This document shows positions 1-9,214 of a stretch of DNA of 64,000 bases, piece by piece. The position numbers and the translations under genes were made by a program. Location: contig NZ_CP050137.1 of the NCBI RefSeq assembly GCF_013344685.1, forward strand, positions 3,713,001 through 3,777,000, given 5' to 3'. This stretch comes from Sphingomonas sp. CL5.1 (lineage in GTDB: Bacteria > Pseudomonadota > Alphaproteobacteria > Sphingomonadales > Sphingomonadaceae). Numbering within the stretch: the first letter of the stretch is position 1; every line of letters begins with the position of its first letter. The notes under the pieces were generated by a model that searched no databases, was not told the origin of the DNA, and was given only the letters and a program-made list of their open reading frames with translations.

Positions 1-67
1 GGCTGGCATCGCCCTTGCCGAGACCGGAGGCATTCGCCACCGCCGCGATCAGTTCCTGCTTGTTCAT
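1..67 (-). CDS. hupB: DNA-binding protein HU (5' part, cut by window edge)
   Basis: Only the first 22 codons are inside the window. They read MNKQELIAAVANASGLGKGD and on, the typical N-terminus of HU-family histone-like proteins. HU is a small dimeric nucleoid protein that bends and compacts DNA. The gene lies directly downstream of lon on the same strand, a conserved bacterial neighbourhood. It has its own candidate promoter in the 169-bp gap after lon, so it need not depend on lon readthrough. The length and the DNA-binding arms cannot be checked here. Confidence 0.88.
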   Translation of the reverse strand, partial: MNKQELIAAVANASGLGKGDAS

Positions 68-137
68 GTCCAGTGACCCCCAAATGCTGGATAGTGGGAT
101 AAAAGAATGGATTCGCGGCTTTCCAGCCGATCAGGAC

Positions 138-166
138 AGTAAGGCGCGTGGCGTCGCGGCTGTCAA
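138..166 (-). promoter_or_regulatory. Candidate sigma70 promoter of hupB
   Basis: On the minus strand a perfect TTGACA (166-161) is followed after 17 bp by CTTACT (143-138). The predicted start of transcription is about 65 nt upstream of the hupB ATG. The -10 box is a weak match, so this is inferred from spacing and the exact -35. Confidence 0.42.
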
Positions 167-171
167 ACGAA

Positions 172-207
172 TCCGCCACGAACGCGACAAAGCGCATCCG
201 TGGCGGA
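172..207 (-). terminator. Inverted repeat after lon, possible weak terminator
   Basis: TCCGCCACG (172-180) and CGTGGCGGA (199-207) are perfect 9-bp complementary arms around an 18-nt loop, about 30 bp past the lon stop. On the lon transcript the hairpin is followed by a short T-containing run (TTCGTTT), not a strong U-tract. It abuts the hupB -35 box, so it could separate the two transcripts or affect hupB initiation. Confidence 0.38.
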
Positions 208-236
208 CCATCACGGTTCGCCGCACACGATTCGAA

Positions 237-2633
<2,397 letters not shown>

Positions 2634-2673
2634 GGATACTCCACAGCCGCCCGGACGGAGCGGCGAACGCGGC

Positions 2674-2702
2674 TTATATGGTGAGCCGGCCCGCCGCATC
2701 AA
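2674..2702 (-). promoter_or_regulatory. Candidate heat-shock (sigma32-like) promoter of lon
   Basis: On the minus strand TTGATG (2702-2697) is followed after 13 bp by CACCATATAAG (2683-2673). The spacing and the CCATAT core resemble RpoH promoters of alphaproteobacteria (CTTGAA, N10-14, CCATNT). Lon is a classical RpoH target. Read as a sigma70 promoter, TTGATG with CATATA would have a 16-bp spacer, so the two classes cannot be separated by eye. Confidence 0.45.
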
Positions 2703-2726
2703 TCACCGCTTTGGGTCAACGCCGCG

Positions 2727-4412
2727 GTGACGATGTTGCTGGCGCTGGCGCTGGCCGCCGATCTTCCCGCGAAAGGCATGCCGCCGCTCACCACGCAGAC
2801 CCAGCGTTCGGGCGGCCCGATCGACCCCGATCAGGCAAAACTCGGCTTCGACCACGCCGATCTGTCGTTCGAGGTCTATCCCGAAAGGCACGCGCTGAGC
2901 GGCATCGCGGTGCTGGACTTCACCGCCCGCGCGCCGCTGGAACGGATCGTGCTGGACCTCGACCGCAACCTGCCCGTCTCCGCGATCGCGGTCGATGGCG
3001 CGCCGCTCGCGAAGGACGCATGGCGCAACCCGGAGGGGCGGCTGACTATCACCCTGCCCCATATGGTCGCGGCGAGCGGCAAGGTCCGCGTGGCGATCAC
3101 CTATGGCGGCACGCCGCACGTCGCCGCCAACCCGCCATGGGACGACGGCATGGTCTGGTCGCAGACGCCCGACAAGCGCCCGTGGATCGCCTCCACCGAC
3201 GAGGGCTATGGCTGCGACCTGCTATGGCCGTGCCTCGATTTCCCGACCGGCGAGCCGGCGCTGGTCGATCTGCATATCACCGTGCCCAGGGGGCTGAAGG
3301 CGCCCGCCAATGGCGTGCTGCTCGGCGTCGATGCGCTTCCCGACGGCCGCACCCGCTGGAACTGGCGCGCGCGCCAGCCCAACACCTATGCGATCGCGCT
3401 CAACATCGCCCCCTATGAGGAGATTTCCGGCAGCTACCGCAGCCGCTTCGGCAACACGATCGCGCTGCATTACTGGTATCTGCCCGGCGAGGAGCAGCAG
3501 GCCCGCGCGCTGTTCGCCGAATTCGCGCCGACGCTGGATTTCTTCGAGAGCGTGATCGGCCCCTACCCGTTCGCCGACGAGAAGGTCGGCGTGGTCGAGA
3601 CGCCGCACAAGGGCATGGAGCACCAGACGATCAACGCCTATGGCAACGGCTATGCCAAGGCGCCGGAAGGGTTCGACTGGCTGTTCCACCATGAATTCGC
3701 CCACGAATGGTTCGGCAACCAGATGACCGCCGCCGACTGGGACGATTACTGGCTGCACGAGGGCTTCGCGAGCTACATGCAGCCACTCTACGGCCGCTGG
3801 CGCGAGGGCGAGGCTCGCTACATCGTCATGCTCGACCAGCAGCGCAACCTGATCCTCAACCGCGCGCCGCTCGTGTCCGGCCGGTCGCGCACCGAGGAGG
3901 AGGTCTATGAGCCGACAAAGGGCGGGCCGGCGACCGACATCTATTACAAGGCGTCGTGGATGCTCCACAGCTTGCGCTGGCTGATCGGGGACAATGCCTT
4001 CTTCGACGCGACGCGCCGGCTGGTCTATGGCCGGCCCGATCCGAAGCCGGGCAATTTTACGCCCCGCTACGGCTCGACCGCCGATTTCGAGCAAGCGGTG
4101 AAGCTGGCGAGCGGGCGTGATCTCGGCTGGTTCTTCGACGGCTATCTGCGCCGCGCCGCGCTGCCCGAACTGATCGAGACGCGGCAGGGGAACATGCTGA
4201 CGCTGGAATGGAAGGCCGGCGGCCCCTTCCCCATGCCGATCGAGCTGTCGGTGGACGGCGCGGTGCGGCGCGTCGATCTGCCGGACGGGCATGCGACGCT
4301 GGCCGTTCCCGCCGCCGCGCATGTCGTGATCGATCCGATGGCCCGCGTGCTGAGACGCTCGATCGCGGTCGAGCAATATCAGGCGTGGCGCTATCGCCAG
4401 CCACAGCCGTGA
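2727..4412 (+). CDS. M1 family zinc metallopeptidase (aminopeptidase N-like)
   Basis: A 561-aa secreted or envelope aminopeptidase-like protein. The zinc-binding HExxH is HEFAH (His322-His326), and the third ligand is Glu345 in WLHEGF, 18 residues on, exactly as in M1 peptidases. The substrate-binding GAMEN-type motif appears as GMEHQT (296-301). The N-terminus MTMLLALALAADLPA is a short hydrophobic signal-like segment. At 561 aa it is much shorter than E. coli PepN (about 870 aa): it has the N-terminal beta domain and the catalytic domain, but little of the C-terminal helical domain. Start is GTG 2727 or the in-frame ATG 2733. It is transcribed divergently from lon. Confidence 0.9.
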   Translation: MTMLLALALAADLPAKGMPPLTTQTQRSGGPIDPDQAKLGFDHADLSFEVYPERHALSGIAVLDFTARAPLERIVLDLDRNLPVSAIAVDGAPLAKDAWRNPEGRLTITLPHMVAASGKVRVAITYGGTPHVAANPPWDDGMVWSQTPDKRPWIASTDEGYGCDLLWPCLDFPTGEPALVDLHITVPRGLKAPANGVLLGVDALPDGRTRWNWRARQPNTYAIALNIAPYEEISGSYRSRFGNTIALHYWYLPGEEQQARALFAEFAPTLDFFESVIGPYPFADEKVGVVETPHKGMEHQTINAYGNGYAKAPEGFDWLFHHEFAHEWFGNQMTAADWDDYWLHEGFASYMQPLYGRWREGEARYIVMLDQQRNLILNRAPLVSGRSRTEEEVYEPTKGGPATDIYYKASWMLHSLRWLIGDNAFFDATRRLVYGRPDPKPGNFTPRYGSTADFEQAVKLASGRDLGWFFDGYLRRAALPELIETRQGNMLTLEWKAGGPFPMPIELSVDGAVRRVDLPDGHATLAVPAAAHVVIDPMARVLRRSIAVEQYQAWRYRQPQP

Positions 4413-4437
4413 GGCGCGGCCTTCCGGCGATGCGCCT

Positions 4438-5025
4438 TCATCCCTGCTGCGCTGGCCGCGTCATCGACCAGAAGCGCGGGCCGCCCTTCGGCACATGCCA
4501 TTCGTCCACCACCTCGAACCCCAGCCCGCGATAGAAGCCGAGGTTCCGTTCGGTCGCCGTCTCCAGATAGGCCGGAAAGCGCGGCGGGATATGCGCAAGG
4601 CCCGCCCGCACCGCCGCACCGCCCAGCCCCCTGCCCTGCGCCGCCGGATCGCAGCCTGCGATGTGCAGATACCAATATTCGCCCGCCGGATGATGCGCCG
4701 CGATCGCATCCGACACACGCAGCGCCCGCCCGATTCCGCCGCCGAGCGCATGGAGCAGCGCCGGTGCGCGCCGCACGATCTCCCATGTCGGGACATGTGC
4801 GTTCCCCGGCTCACGCCACAGGGTCGCCGCCTCGCCGCCCGGCATCACCAGCCGCATCCCGCCGGCGTCGCTGTCGTAGAGCAGGCGGAACAGGCGCGGC
4901 AGCCGCCGCGCGCGATCGGCGGGATCGGGGAGGATATAGGAGGTCGCCGGATCGTCCTGGAACGCGCGCGCCAGCATTACCGCCACCGCGTCGCGATCCG
5001 CCGCCCCCGCCCGCCGCGCGGTCAC
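4438..5025 (-). CDS. GNAT family N-acetyltransferase
   Basis: A 195-aa protein with a GCN5-related acetyltransferase core. The acetyl-CoA pyrophosphate loop appears in AAQGRGLGGAAVRAGLAH (Q/RxxGxG/A type), preceded by the strand EYWYLHIAGCDP and followed by ETATERNLGFYRGLGFEVVDEW, a typical beta6-alpha4 end. The substrate is unknown; such proteins acetylate small molecules or N-termini. The GTG start at 5025 overlaps the stop of the cation antiporter gene (GTGA), so translation is probably coupled. A longer open frame reaches upstream to 6075, but that part is antiporter sequence read out of frame. Confidence 0.85.
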   Translation of the reverse strand: MTARRAGAADRDAVAVMLARAFQDDPATSYILPDPADRARRLPRLFRLLYDSDAGGMRLVMPGGEAATLWREPGNAHVPTWEIVRRAPALLHALGGGIGRALRVSDAIAAHHPAGEYWYLHIAGCDPAAQGRGLGGAAVRAGLAHIPPRFPAYLETATERNLGFYRGLGFEVVDEWHVPKGGPRFWSMTRPAQQG

Positions 5026-6137
5026 GGCACGACCGTCACGAACAGATAGACCGCGAAGATCACCAGATGCACCACGCCGCCGAGGATCGTCGTCCGCCCG
5101 GTGCCGAGCGACAGCGTGATCGAGAACAGCGACAGGATCAGCAGCGTCAAGCTCTTGGCGCCGATCCCCAGCGCGAGCGGCAGGCCGAGCAGCAGCGACA
5201 CCACCGCGACGCTGGGGATCGTCAGCCCGATCGAGGCCAGCGCCGATCCCAGCGCGAGGTTGAGGCTGGTCTGCAACCGGTCGCGCCGCGCCGCGCGGAA
5301 CGCCGCGACGCTCTCCGGCGCCAGCACCAGCGCCGCGATCACCACGCCGACCACGGCGAGCGGCAGCCCGGCGCCGAGCACCGCGCGCTCGACCGTCGCC
5401 GCCAGCCCCTTGGCGAGCAGCACCACGCCGATCAGCGCGACGAGCAGGATCGCCAGCGCCACCCATGTCGTGCGCGCGCTCGGCGCGTCGGCATGCTCGT
5501 CCTCGCCGCCGTCTTCCGGCAGGAAATAGCTGCGATGCCGCACCGTCTGCACCAGCACGAACGTGCCGTAGAGGATCAGCGAGACGATCGCGACGAACAC
5601 CAGTTGCGACGGCGCATAGACCGGGCCGGGCGCGCTCTCGACGAAATTGGGCAGCACCAGCGTCAGCACCGACATCGCCACCAGCACGTTGAGCGCGGCG
5701 GACACGCCGGTCTGCGTGAAGCTCTGCTCGCGGAATTCCACCCCGCCCGCCAGCAGGCAGATTCCGACGATGCCGTTGAGGATGATCATGATCGCCGCGA
5801 ACACCGTGTCGCGCGCCAGCGTCGATGCGTCCCCGGCATCGGACAGCATCAGGCTGACGATCAGCGACACCTCGATCACCGTCACCGCGACGGCGAGCAC
5901 GAGCGTGCCGAACGGCTCGCCCACCTTGTGCGCCACCACCTCGGCATGATGCACCGCCGCCAGCACGCTGCCGATCAGCATCACCGCGGCCACGATCACC
6001 CCGATCGTGCCCATCTTCGCCAGCCCGACCAGCACCGCGACCAGCGCCAGCAGCGGAAAGGCGATCGACCACCACGGCAGGCCGATGCCCTCGGCAGATG
6101 CGGCGCCCGGCGGCCCGGCGGTGTCGTCTGCGGCCAT
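5022..6137 (-). CDS. Calcium/proton antiporter, CaCA family (ChaA-like)
   Basis: A 371-aa polytopic inner-membrane protein of about ten or eleven hydrophobic helices, with an acidic hydrophilic loop in the middle (EDGGEDEHADAP). The two inverted family repeats are recognisable: EFREQSFTQTG in the first half and LAPESVAAFRAARRDRLQ in the second, each with the conserved acidic residue needed for Ca2+ or Na+/H+ exchange. Likely role: export of Ca2+ or Na+ driven by the proton gradient. ATG 6137 is preceded by a strong GGGAGG Shine-Dalgarno 5 nt upstream, so I prefer it to the in-frame start at 6158. It forms a two-gene operon with the GNAT gene. Confidence 0.87.
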   Translation of the reverse strand: MAADDTAGPPGAASAEGIGLPWWSIAFPLLALVAVLVGLAKMGTIGVIVAAVMLIGSVLAAVHHAEVVAHKVGEPFGTLVLAVAVTVIEVSLIVSLMLSDAGDASTLARDTVFAAIMIILNGIVGICLLAGGVEFREQSFTQTGVSAALNVLVAMSVLTLVLPNFVESAPGPVYAPSQLVFVAIVSLILYGTFVLVQTVRHRSYFLPEDGGEDEHADAPSARTTWVALAILLVALIGVVLLAKGLAATVERAVLGAGLPLAVVGVVIAALVLAPESVAAFRAARRDRLQTSLNLALGSALASIGLTIPSVAVVSLLLGLPLALGIGAKSLTLLILSLFSITLSLGTGRTTILGGVVHLVIFAVYLFVTVVP

Positions 6138-6216
6138 CGTTCCTCCCGTTTCGTTCAAGGAACGGAATGCACGAACCGGCGGTTTCTTTCCATCATTTTG
6201 GGAAGCGACGCCGGCG

Positions 6217-7350
6217 TTATTCCACCAGCCCGGTCATCCGTTCCAGCGCCTCGGCGAACTCCAGCTTGAAATCCTGCACCACCTGCCCCGCGCCGCGCAC
6301 CTGATCGACCAGGCCAACGCCCTGCCCGACGAAATAGGTCACCATCTCGCGCGCCGCCGCGTCGCCCGTTTCCGCCGCGCGGGTCGCGGCGCGGATCGCC
6401 GGCTCGCTGATCAGCGACTGGAACGGCATCGGCAGCGCGCCCGGCGAGTCCGGCCCCTCCCACGCATCGGTCCATGCCGAGCGGAGCTGGCGCGAGGGCT
6501 TGCCGGTGCGCCCCTTCGACCGGACGGTGTCGCGCGAGGTGGCGGCGACCATCTTCTCGCGGAACACGTCGGAACATTCGCTCTCGGGCGTCGCCAGCCA
6601 GACCGATCCGGTCCACGCGCCCGCCGCGCCCATCGCCATCGCGGCCGCCATCTGCGCCCCGGTCATGATCCCGCCCGCCGCCAGCACCGGGACATGGCCG
6701 TAGCCTGCGCGGTCGAGCGCGCGCACCACCTCCGGGATCAGCACCATCGTCGAGACTTCGCCGCAATGGCCGCCCGCCTCGCCGCCCTGCGCGACGACGA
6801 TATCGACGCCGGCCTCCACCTGCCGCAGCGCATGTTCCTTCGCGCCGACCAACGCGGCGACCGGCACGCCATGCGCCCGCCCCAGCTCGATCATCGCCCT
6901 GGGCGGCACGCCGAGCGCATTGGCGATCAGCCGGATCGGATGGCGGAACGCGACCTCCAGCATCTCCAGCGCGACATTGGGGTCGAACGGCGCGGGCGCG
7001 TTATCGTCGCGCCGCTCCTCCGGCAGCGCGACGTGGTGCCGCGCCGCGAGATCGCGGACGAAGGCGCGATGCCGCTCCGGCACCTGCTCCGCGAGCGAGC
7101 CGCGCGTGATGCCCTTCGCCCCGCCGGTGACGAGATTCTCCGGGATCAGCACGTCGAGGCCATAAGGCCTGCCGTCGACATGCGCGTCGATCCACGCCAG
7201 CTCCGCCTCCAGGCTCTCCAGCGTATGCGCGGTCGCGCCCAGCACGCCGAACCCGCCCGCGCGGCTGACGGCGGCCACCACGTCGCGGCAATGGCTGAAG
7301 GCGAGCAGCGGGAATTCGATCCCCAGCATCGCGCAGATCGGTGAACGCAT
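6217..7350 (-). CDS. Nitronate monooxygenase-like NAD(P)H-dependent flavin oxidoreductase
   Basis: A 377-aa TIM-barrel FMN protein of the 2-nitropropane dioxygenase family. Visible signatures: N-terminal PICAMLGIEFPLL, the early FMN-loop AGGFGVLGA, the central VAQGGEAGGHCG (phosphate-binding glycines and the usual catalytic His), and AAGGIMTGAQMAAAMAMGA. Members oxidise nitronates or act as enoyl reductase-like flavoproteins, so the physiological substrate is not fixed by sequence. ATG 7350 follows an AGAGGAA ribosome-binding site, which excludes the in-frame extension to 7458. It is a single gene, divergent from the L,D-transpeptidase gene. Confidence 0.87.
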   Translation of the reverse strand: MRSPICAMLGIEFPLLAFSHCRDVVAAVSRAGGFGVLGATAHTLESLEAELAWIDAHVDGRPYGLDVLIPENLVTGGAKGITRGSLAEQVPERHRAFVRDLAARHHVALPEERRDDNAPAPFDPNVALEMLEVAFRHPIRLIANALGVPPRAMIELGRAHGVPVAALVGAKEHALRQVEAGVDIVVAQGGEAGGHCGEVSTMVLIPEVVRALDRAGYGHVPVLAAGGIMTGAQMAAAMAMGAAGAWTGSVWLATPESECSDVFREKMVAATSRDTVRSKGRTGKPSRQLRSAWTDAWEGPDSPGALPMPFQSLISEPAIRAATRAAETGDAAAREMVTYFVGQGVGLVDQVRGAGQVVQDFKLEFAEALERMTGLVE

Positions 7351-7474
7351 CGCGATTCCTCTCGTTGATTTTTGCGCCCAGTCTCGCGGCGGCGGAGCGA
7401 AAAGGAAAGAGCTTCCGCCCCTTCGATCGCGCGACGGATCAAGCAAATAACGGGCCAAATCGTGCGCGAGGGTG

Positions 7475-7503
7475 ATGAAATCGCAACCCCGCTCGCTTAT
7501 AAT
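7475..7503 (+). promoter_or_regulatory. Candidate sigma70 promoter of the L,D-transpeptidase gene
   Basis: A perfect TATAAT (7498-7503) lies 17 bp downstream of ATGAAA (7475-7480), a two-mismatch -35 box. Transcription would begin near 7510, which supports the ATG at 7536 (or 7518) over the earlier GTG at 7506. Confidence 0.45.
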
Positions 7504-7535
7504 CGGTGAAAGCGGGTATGGGGTATGACCGACCG

Positions 7536-8177
7536 ATGAGCGTTATCGACCGCGCGGCGCGGACGCGTCGCGGATTGCTGAAAGCCGGTGGCCTGATGGT
7601 CGCCGGCACCATGTTGCCCAAGGCTCTTACCGCCGCGACGGTGCCGGCGACGCCGGCCACCTCGCCGCGCGTCGTGCGGCCGGAACTGTTGCGCCGCGCG
7701 CTCGCCGCGCTGGAGCGACACGGCGGCCGCCTGCAACGCGACCGGATGGCGATCGTCGATTTCGCCGCCGCCTCGTCTCAGCCGCGTTTCCATTTCATCG
7801 ATCTCGCCAGCGGGGCGAGCAGTTCCAAGCTCGTCGCGCACGGCAGCGGATCGGACCCGGCGCATACCGGCTTCCTGCACCGTTTCTCGAACGCCGGCGG
7901 ATCGAACGCCTCGTCGGAAGGCGCTTTCCTCGCGGCGGATTATTATGTCGGCAAGCACGGCCGGTCGCAGCGGCTGATCGGGCTGGACCCGACGAACGAC
8001 AACGCGCTCGCCCGCGCGATCGTCGTCCACGGCGCCTGGTATGCCAATCCCGACATGATCCGCACGCGCGGGATGCTCGGGCGCAGCCAGGGCTGTTTCG
8101 CGGTCGGCGAGCATGAACTGGCCGAGGTGTTCGAGCGGCTCGGGACCGGCCGGATGATCTACGCCGCGAAGGTCTGA
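7536..8177 (+). CDS. Exported L,D-transpeptidase catalytic-domain protein (YkuD_2 type)
   Basis: A 213-aa protein of the 'murein L,D-transpeptidase catalytic domain family'. An RR-containing N-terminus (TRRGLLKAGG followed by a hydrophobic stretch ending near ALTAA) suggests Tat-type or Sec export. The catalytic triad region is visible as VVHGAWYA (His165) and LGRSQGCFAV (Cys187), matching the H...SxGC arrangement of YkuD enzymes. It probably forms or edits peptidoglycan cross-links in the periplasm. The 3' end overlaps the convergent glycosyltransferase gene by 19 bp. The exact start is uncertain (7506 GTG, 7518 ATG or 7536 ATG); I chose 7536 from promoter position and signal-sequence shape. 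Confidence 0.82.
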   Translation: MSVIDRAARTRRGLLKAGGLMVAGTMLPKALTAATVPATPATSPRVVRPELLRRALAALERHGGRLQRDRMAIVDFAAASSQPRFHFIDLASGASSSKLVAHGSGSDPAHTGFLHRFSNAGGSNASSEGAFLAADYYVGKHGRSQRLIGLDPTNDNALARAIVVHGAWYANPDMIRTRGMLGRSQGCFAVGEHELAEVFERLGTGRMIYAAKV

Positions 8178-9214
8178 CGCAGCTTCCGCGCCCCGCCGAC
8201 GAGGCGCGAGACGATCAGCTCCTCGAATCCGGCATAGCCCAGCCCCATGTGCGCCGGGCGGACGGCGAGCGCGTCGCCCAAAGTAAGCGTTCCCGCGCGC
8301 AGCCCGGCGCGCGCCACGCCGGCCCAGCGCCGCGCCGTCTCCCAGCGGATCAGCCGCACGTCATGCGCGCCGCAATCGTGCCGCGTGAGGAAATCCTCCT
8401 GTAGCGCGACCAGCACCTCGCCCAGCCGGCGCAGCGTCGCGCGGTCGGGCGGCGCGGCGCGACCCATCAGGTTGCGCGCCACCAGCGCGGCTGCTTCCTC
8501 CGCGCCGTCGCCGAACACGCCGGCATAGGCTCCGGCCAGCACCCGCGTCGCGCTCGCCCGCATGGTCTCGACGAAGCGCTGCGAGGCGCCGCCGCCGTGC
8601 TGGCGATAGATCAGCAGGTCCGCGTCGACCCGCGCGACGCGCCCGAGCCGCGCGATGCGGTGATAGAGGTCGAAATCCTCGGCGTAGAGCAATTCCGGGC
8701 GAGTGAACGGCTCCAGTCGCCGCGCCACGTCCGCGCGGATCATCACCGACGACCAGACCAGGGGATTCTCGATCCTCAGCAGCCATTCGGTGAGGCGCGG
8801 CGTGGTGTTGGCGGGGTGGCGCGGCGGCCGGATCGCGCCGTCCACCAGCACCGCCGTATCGCTGCCGACCAGCGCGACATCGGGATTGGCTTCCAGGTAC
8901 GCGACCTGCCGCGCGAACCGCTCGGGGCGGCACAGGTCGTCCTGGTCCAGCCCGGCGATGTAGCGTCCCCGCGCCTCCGCGAAGGCACGGTTGCGCGCGC
9001 GGACCGGGCCGCCATTCTCCTCCAGCGCGATCGCGCGGACGCGCCCGTCGGGCCAGCCGCGCAGCACCGCCAGCGTGTCGTCGGTCGAGCGGTCATCGAC
9101 CACGATCGCCTCGAATTCGCCGAGGGTCTGCGTGGCGAGGCTCTCCAGCGTCTCGCCGATCAGCGCCGCGCCGTTATAGGCGGCCATGACGACGCTGACG
9201 ACGGGCGCGCTCAC
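8159..9214 (-). CDS. Glycosyltransferase family 2
   Basis: A 351-aa GT-A fold inverting glycosyltransferase. The N-terminus VVSVVMAAYNGAALIGETLE is the usual nucleotide-binding strand-loop; VVDDRSTDD gives the first acidic pair, and GLDQDDLCRPERF the DxD-like metal site. Roughly residues 1-220 are catalytic; the C-terminal 130 residues are helical, with no membrane segment that I can see. Donor and acceptor are unknown. The GTG start overlaps the stop of the upstream aminotransferase-oxidoreductase fusion by 4 bp (GTGA), so the two are translationally coupled and probably act in one pathway. A long upstream open frame is out-of-frame fusion-gene sequence. Confidence 0.9.
   Translation of the reverse strand: MSAPVVSVVMAAYNGAALIGETLESLATQTLGEFEAIVVDDRSTDDTLAVLRGWPDGRVRAIALEENGGPVRARNRAFAEARGRYIAGLDQDDLCRPERFARQVAYLEANPDVALVGSDTAVLVDGAIRPPRHPANTTPRLTEWLLRIENPLVWSSVMIRADVARRLEPFTRPELLYAEDFDLYHRIARLGRVARVDADLLIYRQHGGGASQRFVETMRASATRVLAGAYAGVFGDGAEEAAALVARNLMGRAAPPDRATLRRLGEVLVALQEDFLTRHDCGAHDVRLIRWETARRWAGVARAGLRAGTLTLGDALAVRPAHMGLGYAGFEELIVSRLVGGARKLRQTFAA

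Noticed and set aside
2727..4412. M1 peptidase truncated by mutation
   Set aside because: Short M1 proteins of about 550-600 aa with a complete catalytic domain are a known bacterial form; the frame ends in a normal stop.
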